This document shows, piece after piece, positions 56,627 to 64,000 of a stretch of 64,000 nucleotides of DNA (position 1 is its first letter; each line of letters opens with the position of its first letter). Made by a program: the position numbers and the translations under genes. The notes under the pieces were generated by a model. That model was given only the letters and a program-made list of their open reading frames with translations. It ran no database searches and had not been told where the DNA came from. Origin of the DNA: Desertivirga brevis (GTDB lineage Bacteria > Bacteroidota > Bacteroidia > Sphingobacteriales > Sphingobacteriaceae). The stretch spans positions 1-64,000 of the forward strand of contig NZ_JAFEWF010000014.1 in the NCBI RefSeq assembly GCF_017355835.1. Direction: 5' to 3'.

Positions 56627-57001
56627 TTAGTAACCATCCTTAAAAGTCTTATCTAAAAGCTTCTCAATCTCTTCAATACCTAAAGGCTTCTCCAGATATC
56701 CATCAGCAAGGCTCTTTTCTGCAATCTCGGCGAGGTTATGCGCTCCGGAAATTAATATTATTGGAACTCGTCGTAACTGGTTGATCGATTTAATAATTGT
56801 ACACAAAAAGCTGCCCTTAATTCCAACTAGCCATTCGTCCAGGATGATCAGGTCTGGGAAAACATCGATAATAGATTGGATCGTATTTGCCGACCACTCA
56901 GAAAAGGGATAAACTTCCGTTCCGAAGTACTCGAAAGACATTTTCAGGGCGTCTAAGACCGCCGGATCATCATCAATAACTAAAATTTTTTTACGTTGCA
57001 T
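56627..57001 (-). CDS. Stand-alone receiver-domain protein
   Basis: This 124-residue receiver protein has VIDDDPAVLDALKMSFEYFG, the phospho-acceptor Asp in LIILDEWLVG, a Ser in ILISGAHN and the Lys in GYLEKPLG. The Asp is followed by Glu-Trp rather than the usual Met-Pro pattern. There is no output domain. It faces the first receiver gene and is divergent from an NTF2-like gene at 57136. No kinase gene is near. Confidence 0.88.
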   Translation of the reverse strand: MQRKKILVIDDDPAVLDALKMSFEYFGTEVYPFSEWSANTIQSIIDVFPDLIILDEWLVGIKGSFLCTIIKSINQLRRVPIILISGAHNLAEIAEKSLADGYLEKPLGIEEIEKLLDKTFKDGY

Positions 57002-57135
57002 TCCTCCCGAACAATATTCTAAAACTATAAGCCGCGTAACTAGATTGAGAAAGAGTAAAACAATGTTTTTTAGAGAATGTTTGAGAATTTCCAGTTAATT
57101 TTTCAACTTAGGGAAGTAATCATCAATTTTTAGCT

Positions 57136-57549
57136 ATGGAAAAAAGATTCCCTGTCCCACCATTTACTGCAGAAACAGCCCGCCAAAAAGTACAAGCAGC
57201 AGAAGACGCCTGGAATACCCGTGATCCGGAAAAGGTAAGTCTTGCCTATACAGTGGATACAGAATGGCGTAATCGCTCAGAGTTTTTGAACGGCCGGGAA
57301 GAAGTGAAGCGCTTCCTGGAGAATAAATGGGAGAAAGAGCTCGACTACAAATTAAAAAAAGAACTTTGGGCATTTACGGACAACAAAATCGCAGTGCGGT
57401 TTGAGTACGAATGGCGGGACAGCTCGGGGCAGTGGTACCGATCTTACGGAAATGAGATGTGGGAGTTTGATGAGTCGGGCTATATGGCAAAAAGGTACGC
57501 GAGTATAAATGATACAACAATAGAGGCAGCGGAACGAAGAATAGGATAA
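57136..57549 (+). CDS. NTF2-like (DUF1348) protein
   Basis: The 137-residue protein is of the DUF1348 type: [20 protein letters not shown], then [20 protein letters not shown], and [20 protein letters not shown], with WEF and [10 protein letters not shown]. This is a cone-shaped alpha+beta-barrel; the reaction is not known. The length and ends are normal for the family. It is alone in its transcript and ends before the terminator shared with the nagB operon. Confidence 0.87.
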   Translation: MEKRFPVPPFTAETARQKVQAAEDAWNTRDPEKVSLAYTVDTEWRNRSEFLNGREEVKRFLENKWEKELDYKLKKELWAFTDNKIAVRFEYEWRDSSGQWYRSYGNEMWEFDESGYMAKRYASINDTTIEAAERRIG

Positions 57550-57561
57550 AACATAAATAGC

Positions 57562-57586
57562 AAAAAGGGCTCCCTTTCAGGAGCCC
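57562..57586 (-). terminator. Rho-independent terminator of the nagB operon
   Basis: GGGCTCC (57567-57573) and GGAGCCC (57580-57586) form a perfect 7-bp stem with a 6-base loop. On the minus strand it is followed by a run of T. It is 30 bp past the nagB stop and may also serve the convergent NTF2-like gene. Confidence 0.85.
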
Positions 57587-57615
57587 ACACTATAAACAAT
57601 CAAAATGAAAAAATT

Positions 57616-59535
57616 CTAGAACCTCCAGCGGACGAAAGCTTCGATTGCTTCGTATTCTGCTAGGCCCAAATCGTTGTAGGCTTTTGCAGTTTCGCTCGTC
57701 CGGTCTTCTGCTCTCACCCAGAACTCGCGGGAATCGTCACCAGGAAATACTGGCTTGTCTTTCTGTGACTGATGTTTGAAAATAGCAAGACGCTTTCTTT
57801 CCACCTCCTGGGGCGATAATGGAACGGCCATCTCAATTTCGTGAATCTCGAATTCATGCCATGCTCCCCTGTATAACCACAACCAGCAATCTTTCACCCA
57901 GTCCTCAGTTTCTTTTAAACGCTGCAGCGCTTTCAATACAATATCAAAGCATATTTTATGTGTTCCGTGCGGGTCTGCAAAATCCCCTGCGGCAAATACT
58001 TGCTGAGGTTTTACCTGCTGCAGAAGCTGCATAGTAAGCTCTATATCCCTTTCGTAATCCACTTTTTTGTTAACCTTGGCAACTTCGTAGAATGGCAGGC
58101 TCATAAAATGGATACGTTCGTCAGGCAGTCCGGCAAAGCGCGCACCTGCAATTGCCTCTCCTTTACGGATAAGTCCCTTTACCGTTTGAATCTCTGCTGT
58201 ATCCGACTGATTAGGTAGCTTTTCATTTAAGAAAGAACGCATTTGGGTATAAAGGCTTTCCAGAGCAGAACAATCGTTACCTTGAGATTTGCCAAAGTCA
58301 ATAGCAAATTCAACGAATCGAAGTGCATCATCATCCCAAACAGCAGTATTACCTGATGTTTGATAGGCAACGTGAACTTCATGCCCCTGATCAGCGAGAC
58401 GGATAAAAGTACCTCCCATTGATATTACATCATCATCAGGATGTGGCGAAAAGATCAGCGAGCGCTTTTTAGCTGGCAATGCCCGCTCTGGTCGCTGACT
58501 ATCGTCGGCACCTGGTTTCCCTCCTGGCCATCCTGTTATCGTATGTTGGATCTTATTAAAGATCTCGATATTAATGTTATAGACCGGTCCTTTTTCAGTT
58601 GCCAGCTGAGCCATTCCATGGCTATTATAATCTTCTTCAGTAAGCTTCAGGATAGGTTTCTTTAGCGTGCGGGCCAGCCATATCACTGCTTTTTTAATTA
58701 AAGCACCATCCCAAACACAATCCTTTACGAGCCATGGCGTATCGTTCCGGGTAAGTAAAGATGCTGCCGGAGCATCAAGAACGAATTCCACATTATCTGA
58801 AAGTTGAAGATAGGTAGCCGGAACATCTGAAGAAACCTCGCCCTCTACGGCTTTCTTAATAATCTCAGCCTTTTTACCACTCCAGGCCATCAGGATAATT
58901 TCCCTGGCTTTAAAGATTGTTCCAATCCCCATAGTGATGGCTTTGGTAGGTACATTCTGCTTCCCACCAAAGTCTCTGGAAGCATCGCGGCGGGTAAGGT
59001 CATCCAAAGTAACCAAGCGTGTTCCTGAGTTAGGAGCAGAACCTGGCTCATTAAAACCTATATGCCCGGTTCGTCCAATACCCAGCACCTGAAGATCCAG
59101 GCCTCCCAAATCGCTGATCTTCTTCTCATATTCCAGGCAAAATCCAGCGATGCTTTCTAAAGGCAGGGTTCCGTCTGGAATATGTACGTTGTCAGGATCA
59201 ATATCAATATGATCGAATAAATTCTCCTTCATGAACGTAACATAGCTCTGAGCCGAAGTTGGTTGCATAGGATAATATTCATCCAGGTTGAAGGTGATCA
59301 CGTTACGAAAACTCAAGCCTTCATGTTTATGCAGCCGTATCAGTTCTGCATATACCTGTACCGGACTTGCCCCTGTTGCCAGACCTAAAACTGTTTTTTC
59401 ACCTGCTGCATTCTTCTTAGTGATAAGGTCTGCAATACGTTTGGCGATGGCTTTAGAAGCCGAAGCCTGATCCTGATATATCGATACAGGTAATTTTTCG
59501 AACCGGGTTTCTTCAAGTAAATTTAGTCTCGACAT
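57616..59535 (-). CDS. nagB: Glucosamine-6-phosphate deaminase fused to a PIG-L/LmbE-type domain
   Basis: The 639-residue protein joins two enzymes. Residues 1-270 are NagB, which turns glucosamine-6-phosphate into fructose-6-phosphate and ammonia: VLGLATGASPVQVYAELIRL, TFNLDEYYPM and GIGRTGHIGFNEPGS with the active-site residues. Residues 360-610 are a PIG-L/LmbE-type deacetylase: IFSPHPDDDVISMGGTFIRL with the metal-binding His-x-x-Asp-Asp and a second His in DFADPHGTH. This long NagB form is common in Bacteroidota; the role of the second half is unclear. It is the last gene of the amino-sugar operon, 28 bp after the epimerase gene. Confidence 0.93.
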   Translation of the reverse strand: MSRLNLLEETRFEKLPVSIYQDQASASKAIAKRIADLITKKNAAGEKTVLGLATGASPVQVYAELIRLHKHEGLSFRNVITFNLDEYYPMQPTSAQSYVTFMKENLFDHIDIDPDNVHIPDGTLPLESIAGFCLEYEKKISDLGGLDLQVLGIGRTGHIGFNEPGSAPNSGTRLVTLDDLTRRDASRDFGGKQNVPTKAITMGIGTIFKAREIILMAWSGKKAEIIKKAVEGEVSSDVPATYLQLSDNVEFVLDAPAASLLTRNDTPWLVKDCVWDGALIKKAVIWLARTLKKPILKLTEEDYNSHGMAQLATEKGPVYNINIEIFNKIQHTITGWPGGKPGADDSQRPERALPAKKRSLIFSPHPDDDVISMGGTFIRLADQGHEVHVAYQTSGNTAVWDDDALRFVEFAIDFGKSQGNDCSALESLYTQMRSFLNEKLPNQSDTAEIQTVKGLIRKGEAIAGARFAGLPDERIHFMSLPFYEVAKVNKKVDYERDIELTMQLLQQVKPQQVFAAGDFADPHGTHKICFDIVLKALQRLKETEDWVKDCWLWLYRGAWHEFEIHEIEMAVPLSPQEVERKRLAIFKHQSQKDKPVFPGDDSREFWVRAEDRTSETAKAYNDLGLAEYEAIEAFVRWRF

Positions 59536-59563
59536 TTGTATGCGTTATTTATTAGAATAGAGT

Positions 59564-60766
59564 TTAAACTGAAGTAATAACTTCTTTTTTATTGGCTGTT
59601 AACACATCCTTCTCCAGCGTTCTCCAAACTTGCATTAAGCCTCTTGGTATATGGAAGCAGCCTTTCCACTTGCCGCCTTTCAAAGGCAGGAGAACCTCTC
59701 CCCTTCTATTCAGATAGCCGAACCATTCGCCGTACTGTTCATCCCGGAAATGGTTCCAGGTGTATTGATGCAATTTCTCAAACCAATGTTTTGCCTGCTC
59801 ATTTCCCGTAAGCTGATAAGCTTTTGCCATGCACACCAGCGCCTCTACATGTACCCACCATAGTTTCTGATCCCATTCAAGCTGTTGCGGAGGATAGCCC
59901 TTAATATCCTTGAAGTAAAGGATGCCCCCGAATTCATCATCCCATCCATACTCTATTGCTCTTAGAGCAATCTCAATCGTCTTATCGACAAGCTTCTGGT
60001 CTTTTAATCTTACTCCAAGATCCATGATGAACCACATAGCCTCTATAACATGACCAGGGTTCAATAAGCGTCCTTCGAAACAGTCGGCGAAGCTGCCGTC
60101 CGTATAGACGTTTTCGAGGATCAGGCCGCTTTCCTCCTGGTAGAATATATTCATCACCTCATTAATGACATCATGAATTAGATTGTTCACCAGTTCAGGA
60201 TCCAGCAGGTGCTCTAGCTCCAGCGACAAATTGCTTAAGATCATGGGCAGGGAGAAGTTCTTGAGGTCGCGCGTTCCGGGATAGATCTTGCTATAGATCC
60301 CCTTGGTATTATTCCTTCGTTTCAAGATATTTTCGAAGGTACTTTTCGCTATATCAGCATACTCATCTTTACCGTTTGCTTTGTAGAGAGCAGCAAACCC
60401 CATGGTAGCGAAGCAGTCTGAAAAAATATTATAAGGCTGCACGAGCGGCTGCCCATGCTGATTTAAAGAAAAGTACCAGTTTCCTTCAGAATCACGGCCA
60501 TGTTTTTTAAGAAATCTGGCTCCATGCTCGGCCATGTCAAGCCACTCCTGCCTTGTTTCAACTGTATTGAACAAGGTAGAAAACATCCAGACTTGCCTTC
60601 CCTGCAGCCAGATAAATTTATCTTTATCGAACACCTTACCGAATTGATCCAGACAAGTGAAGTATCCCCCTGCATCATTATCCATTGAGTGGTCCATCCA
60701 AAAAGGAATTATATTCTGCAGTAATTCCTCTTTATACATTTTGCTGTAATTCTTCATCTTATCCAT
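59564..60766 (-). CDS. AGE-family epimerase/isomerase
   Basis: The 400-residue protein is an (alpha/alpha)6-barrel of the N-acylglucosamine 2-epimerase family: IIPFWMDHSMDNDAGGYFTC, KFIWLQGRQVWMFSTLFNTV, RLLNPGHVIEAMWFIMD with the conserved His, and KLWWVHVEALVCMAKAYQLT with the second His. The C-terminus FGYLNRRGEVLLPLKGGKWK followed by CFHIPRGLMQ is typical. It may interconvert N-acetylmannosamine and N-acetylglucosamine, but the family also includes cellobiose and mannose epimerases. Its start overlaps the upstream DUF4434 gene by 8 bp. An internal ATG three codons in is an alternative start. Confidence 0.88.
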   Translation of the reverse strand: MDKMKNYSKMYKEELLQNIIPFWMDHSMDNDAGGYFTCLDQFGKVFDKDKFIWLQGRQVWMFSTLFNTVETRQEWLDMAEHGARFLKKHGRDSEGNWYFSLNQHGQPLVQPYNIFSDCFATMGFAALYKANGKDEYADIAKSTFENILKRRNNTKGIYSKIYPGTRDLKNFSLPMILSNLSLELEHLLDPELVNNLIHDVINEVMNIFYQEESGLILENVYTDGSFADCFEGRLLNPGHVIEAMWFIMDLGVRLKDQKLVDKTIEIALRAIEYGWDDEFGGILYFKDIKGYPPQQLEWDQKLWWVHVEALVCMAKAYQLTGNEQAKHWFEKLHQYTWNHFRDEQYGEWFGYLNRRGEVLLPLKGGKWKGCFHIPRGLMQVWRTLEKDVLTANKKEVITSV

Positions 60767-61700
60767 GTGCCAATTGTTCTAGGTATTCTTTGTATCTGTT
60801 ATATAAATGTCCCGCCTGCAGGTAAGCAGACTGTGGGCTCATAAAATGTGAAAATTCAAATGTGATTGCTTTTTCATATCCTGCTTTCCGGGCAGCTTCA
60901 AGTTTTAACCTCAATTTTTCGAACTTGATAGGCAGGAATTTAATAGGCATGTCGCGGTCAAAGGACTCTGCATTGGTCCAGCATTGAAGTCCATATTTGT
61001 CGGCCATACTTTTATTGACTGCGAAAAAGTCCTCCAACTCATGGTATTCGATATGTCCATCCTGGAATGCAACGGCATCAACGGCTCCCTGCACACCATC
61101 AAATATTTCGCTCCATTCTTTTTCATGCTCGGAGAGGGAAACTGCATCTTCTTTGGTTAAGCTTCCTGAGGCTGCCATTACTGCTTTTTTACCATCTATC
61201 CATGGGGAAATAAAAGTGGGTAGGCCCTTACTCACAGCCTTGCATTGAAGGCCTAGCGTACGAAATGCTTCAGTTGCCCCTTTGGTCCGGCGACTGATCT
61301 CCATACTCAAGTACCAGCCTCCGAAACTTTTGTAGTGACCGTATTTCTGCCATACCTCATCTATTACAAACCGGTTTGAATCTATTTCATGAGAAAGATT
61401 ACCGGTGTCCCAGTATAAGCCGCTGTCATAAAGGCCAAAGTAAAACTTCATTCCGTACTTGTCGGCCAGCTGCAGGTACATCTCGACCAGGTCAACCGGC
61501 GGCTGGTAACAGCCAAACTCCTTCTGCAGGAATTGAGACGGATAAGTGATGAAGCGGCGATAACCACTGCGAATTAGGATCACAGTATCTATCCCGATGG
61601 CTTTCATATAGGAAAAATCGCGATCCCATTCTTCCCGTCCCCAGTTCTGGTGCGGAATATCATGAGAGATCTCATCTAAAAAGGTGCCTGTAATCTTCAT
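60759..61700 (-). CDS. DUF4434-type (TIM-barrel) protein
   Basis: The 313-residue protein starts at 61700 (MKITGTFLDEISHDIPHQNW), preferred over an upstream ATG at 61739 that overlaps the preceding gene. It has FSYMKAIGIDTVILIRSGYR, DKYGMKFYFGLYDSGLYW, and FGGWYLSMEISRR at the expected strand ends of a TIM-barrel. These match DUF4434 proteins, thought to be glycoside-hydrolase-like; Glu in SMEIS and in NAESFDRDMP are candidate catalytic residues. There is no signal peptide, so it would act in the cytoplasm. It lies between an SGNH gene and the AGE-family gene. Confidence 0.78.
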   Translation of the reverse strand: MKITGTFLDEISHDIPHQNWGREEWDRDFSYMKAIGIDTVILIRSGYRRFITYPSQFLQKEFGCYQPPVDLVEMYLQLADKYGMKFYFGLYDSGLYWDTGNLSHEIDSNRFVIDEVWQKYGHYKSFGGWYLSMEISRRTKGATEAFRTLGLQCKAVSKGLPTFISPWIDGKKAVMAASGSLTKEDAVSLSEHEKEWSEIFDGVQGAVDAVAFQDGHIEYHELEDFFAVNKSMADKYGLQCWTNAESFDRDMPIKFLPIKFEKLRLKLEAARKAGYEKAITFEFSHFMSPQSAYLQAGHLYNRYKEYLEQLAHG

Positions 61701-61702
61701 TC

Positions 61703-62440
61703 TTATAAATATTTCTGTGACTTTAAATAATTCGCCCAAGTGATATAGGCTTCGGGTTTTAAGTGGATTCCATCGCGACTAAGCTCTTCACGGAGCTGGC
61801 CGTCGGGTGCGGCTACCAAAGGGTGGAGGTTTATCCAGATTAAATGCTCAGCTGCCGCCAGCTCCTTGGTTCTTTTATTCAGCTCGGTAACAAGAGGGCT
61901 GATATTTTTTAGATAAGACGCAGTTGTCATGCTTTCGCGTACAGGAAGTACACTCTGTATATACAGTGTTGTTTTAGGAGACTCCCTTTTAACCCTGGTG
62001 ATAATTCTCTTGTAGTTATTCACGATCACATCGATGGGAAGCCTTCTGGAGAGATCATTTATTCCGATTAGAAGAAAAATCTTCCGGGGTTTTGTAGCGA
62101 GGACCTCGTCTAAGCGGGCAAGCACACCGAAGGTATTATCCCCACCTATACCACGATTAATGATATTATGATTGTCAAACACTTCCTGCCATTCGCCATG
62201 TTCGGTAATGCTGTTTCCCAGAAAAACTATGGGATGCTTGAAGTGGTGCGACTTTCTGAAGAACTCGGTCCTTTGCTGGTAATGCGCGTGGTTATAATTA
62301 CTATCAATTTTTGCCAGAGGCTTTGAAACCGGCGTTTGCGCAAATGCATTGTTAGGCAGTAATAGCCCTGACAATACCAATAGGCACCATGCTGTAAGGT
62401 TTTTGCCGTATTTATTTTTACTTATTTGCCTGTTCGTCAT
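61703..62440 (-). CDS. Exported SGNH esterase (copy 2)
   Basis: The 245-residue protein has a signal peptide (residues 1-35, NAFAQ). The SGNH blocks are FLGNSITEHGEW with the nucleophile Ser (Asn replaces the usual Asp of GDS), GIGGDNTFGVLARLDEVL, LLIGINDLS and the catalytic Asp-x-x-His in SRDGIHLKPEA. It is the tandem duplicate of the gene at 62442. The group includes sialate and other sugar O-acetylesterases, which fits an amino-sugar operon. Stop and start spacings to both neighbours are 1 to 2 bp, so the genes are co-translated or nearly so. Confidence 0.87.
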   Translation of the reverse strand: MTNRQISKNKYGKNLTAWCLLVLSGLLLPNNAFAQTPVSKPLAKIDSNYNHAHYQQRTEFFRKSHHFKHPIVFLGNSITEHGEWQEVFDNHNIINRGIGGDNTFGVLARLDEVLATKPRKIFLLIGINDLSRRLPIDVIVNNYKRIITRVKRESPKTTLYIQSVLPVRESMTTASYLKNISPLVTELNKRTKELAAAEHLIWINLHPLVAAPDGQLREELSRDGIHLKPEAYITWANYLKSQKYL

Positions 62441-62441
62441 C

Positions 62442-63116
62442 TTACAATAGCTTTAATTTTTTAAGATAATCGGCCCAAAGGATGTAGGCTGCAAACCGCA
62501 GGTGGAGCCCATCAGTACTTAAGTCTTTCCTCAACTGCTTTTTTTCGTCCACAAAAACCGGATGGAGGTCGACATAACTTACCTTGTATTGCTGGCAGAT
62601 CACTTTCATCCTGTTGTTTACCTCGTTCACCTTCTCGTTACTCAGCTTTTCGTAAGACTTGGGCAGCATGGCCATATTAAGCGGTAAAAGGCTCTGCAAA
62701 TACAGCTTTGTTTTCGGTGATTCAGCCTGTACTTTTTTAATCAGCCGCACATAATTGTTAGCAATAACTTCTACAGGCATTCCTCTTTTGAGATCATTGA
62801 TGCCGATGAGTACGAATATTTTGGAAGGCTTTGAGGACAGCACCTCATCCAGTCTTGCCAGCACACCAAAAGTTACATCCCCGCTAATCCCGCGATTGAG
62901 CACGTGCTTTTTATGTACTACTTCCTGCCACTCGCCCTGTTCTGTTATACTGTTTCCAAGAAATACGATTTCTTTCTTGTGATCTGGAAGTTTCCTGAAA
63001 AAATCTGACCGTAGCTGGTACCAGGAGTTCTGATAACTACTGTCTATAGTTGTTGTGTCTTGAGCAAAGCCAGCTGCACTGCCCAAGATCAATAATGCTG
63101 ATAGTAACTTTCTCAT
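62442..63116 (-). CDS. Exported SGNH esterase (copy 1)
   Basis: The start at 63116 is chosen because it gives the signal peptide MRKLLSALLILGSAAGFAQ and lies 1 bp from the transporter stop. The 224-residue protein has the same blocks as its downstream neighbour: FLGNSITEQGEW, GISGDVTFGVLARLDEVLSS, VLIGINDLKRGMP and STDGLHLRFAAYILWADYL. Each block is highly alike between the two, so they arose by tandem duplication and then diverged in the middle. A sugar O-acetylesterase function is likely but unproven. Confidence 0.88.
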   Translation of the reverse strand: MRKLLSALLILGSAAGFAQDTTTIDSSYQNSWYQLRSDFFRKLPDHKKEIVFLGNSITEQGEWQEVVHKKHVLNRGISGDVTFGVLARLDEVLSSKPSKIFVLIGINDLKRGMPVEVIANNYVRLIKKVQAESPKTKLYLQSLLPLNMAMLPKSYEKLSNEKVNEVNNRMKVICQQYKVSYVDLHPVFVDEKKQLRKDLSTDGLHLRFAAYILWADYLKKLKLL

Positions 63117-63117
63117 A

Positions 63118-64000
63118 TTAACGACTAGCAAATTCAACATCTGCTTCTTTTAATTTATCCCACCAGAACTTCTTCAACCAAATACTTGTAAGGATAAGGA
63201 CACCGCTCCAGATCACCATTTGCGTATTCTCCCTGATCATAAAATAGATGGGTATAACCACTTGCGACATCTGCCAGATAATGCCCACTATAATATTGCT
63301 CATATCCCTTTGAAAATCCTTGTTCGGTTTAAATCCCGGATCTTCGCGCATTACTTCTTCCTTAATCGGTCCCCAAAAGCCCCATGGACGGGTTTTTCTG
63401 TAAAACTCCTTAACATCCTCCCGATTAGGCAAAGGCTCGAGGTAGGTTCCGACAATGCAGCCCAAGGCCGAAACGAGTAGGATTACCGGAAACACGTAGA
63501 TATCCACAATGTCGGGGAAGGCGAAAAGCTTGATGGTAGAGGCGATAAGTCCGAACAACATACCCCAGAAATATCCCATTCCTGTAAAGCGCCACCACAC
63601 CCACTTCAGAACATTCGCGGCTACATATCCACCATAAAGGGCAGAGGTAAGCCATAATGTCAATTTTGTAAGGGAAGAGGCGTTAAAACCAAAGATTATT
63701 CCTACTACCACAAGCAAAACAGAAGAGATAATGCTCAGGCGTATATACTTGGCGTTCGAAGCATGTGGATTTATATACTTTTTATAAATATCGTTTACAA
63801 TGTACGCGGGAGCAGAGTTAACAAAGGCTGAGAAGGTACCCATAAAGGCCGATAAAAAACCTGCAAGAACGAGCCCTTTCAATCCCGTTGGCACAAACTG
63901 ATTGATCGAAAGTGGCAATACTTTCTCGAAATCAATATTGCTCCCCATCTTACCCATTTCAGGACCGAGGTAAACTAATCCCAGGACGGCGAAGGAGGCC
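63118..64000 (-). CDS. Sodium:solute symporter (partial)
   Basis: The C-terminal part of a sodium:solute symporter family transporter is visible and the frame is open to the window edge (ASFAVLGLVYLGPEMGKMGS). It has the family segment GLKGLVLAGFLSAFMGTFSA, helices with SIISSVLLVVVGIIFGF and LWLTSALYGGYVAANVLKWV, and a long C-terminal part with EPLPNREDVKEFYRKTRPWG. Related Bacteroidota symporters carry sialic acid, N-acetylmannosamine or other sugars. Being first in the operon with esterase, epimerase and nagB genes, it probably brings in an amino sugar. Confidence 0.9.
   Translation of the reverse strand, partial: ASFAVLGLVYLGPEMGKMGSNIDFEKVLPLSINQFVPTGLKGLVLAGFLSAFMGTFSAFVNSAPAYIVNDIYKKYINPHASNAKYIRLSIISSVLLVVVGIIFGFNASSLTKLTLWLTSALYGGYVAANVLKWVWWRFTGMGYFWGMLFGLIASTIKLFAFPDIVDIYVFPVILLVSALGCIVGTYLEPLPNREDVKEFYRKTRPWGFWGPIKEEVMREDPGFKPNKDFQRDMSNIIVGIIWQMSQVVIPIYFMIRENTQMVIWSGVLILTSIWLKKFWWDKLKEADVEFASR

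Overview
The window looks like chromosomal DNA from a Bacteroidota bacterium, most likely a Sphingobacteriaceae soil or plant-matter degrader (Pedobacter-like). The reasons are two complete SusC/SusD pairs, a hybrid two-component regulator with Reg_prop repeats, many secreted proteins and lipoproteins with short N-terminal signals, few Shine-Dalgarno sites, and AT-rich intergenic DNA. The genus is an inference; no rRNA or tRNA gene was seen.

Region 1 (1-6050). The end of an IS66-type element (tnpA and the start of tnpB) has cut a gene of unknown function at about 563/564. Next comes a minus-strand group of four exported proteins. Two carry a caspase-like His/Cys dyad (2129-2920 and 3338-4498), one is coiled-coil (4492-5055) and one is barrel-like (1272-2078). 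A divergent PAS-LuxR regulator (5251-6042) lies beyond an intergenic region with three AATCACCT half-sites.

Region 2 (6280-17500) is accessory DNA with much decay: a frameshifted fimbrial-type lipoprotein, remnants of a cupin protein, an Old Yellow Enzyme, an ankyrin protein and a DUF4143 ATPase. Among these sit intact oxidoreductases (MDR at 7566, NmrA-type at 10297), an AraC regulator, a GHKL ATPase that may be C-terminally shortened, and short repeat arrays (7340-7427, 14185-14217, 17359-17443).

Region 3 (17500-26650) holds a SUMF1-like lipoprotein and a GH11 xylanase. It also has two small regulatory modules, HxlR with EthD and HxlR with SDR/SnoaL, each with palindromes in the shared promoter. 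Further on are an orphan Pycsar-type membrane effector (PycTM), a Crp-like regulator with ridA and a consensus-like CRP site between them, a pentapeptide-repeat protein, a DUF3267 membrane protein and kptA.

Region 4 (26830-51700) is a glucuronoxylan utilisation locus. It encodes a CE15-type glucuronoyl esterase, an SGNH esterase, SusC/SusD pair 1, a GH115 alpha-glucuronidase, a hybrid two-component regulator, a GH10 xylanase with an inserted carbohydrate-binding module, SusD/SusC pair 2 and a GH43 enzyme. The expected flow is that surface xylanases and esterases cut and deacylate xylan, SusCD import oligosaccharides, and periplasmic GH115/GH43 remove side chains and release sugars while the regulator senses an oligosaccharide. 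A GAACA-centred motif recurs in several of the promoters.

Region 5 (51700-57550) holds an XRE regulator, a 982-residue protein fusing a trypsin-like protease, an exonuclease-endonuclease-phosphatase domain and an endonuclease I domain, two stand-alone receiver proteins separated by a strong hairpin, and an NTF2-like protein. The protease-nuclease fusion is the most unusual gene in the window.

Region 6 (57560-64000) is a tight minus-strand amino-sugar operon: sodium:solute symporter (cut by the window end), two tandem SGNH esterases, a DUF4434 protein, an AGE-family epimerase and a NagB deaminase fused to a PIG-L/LmbE-type deacetylase domain, closed by a terminator.
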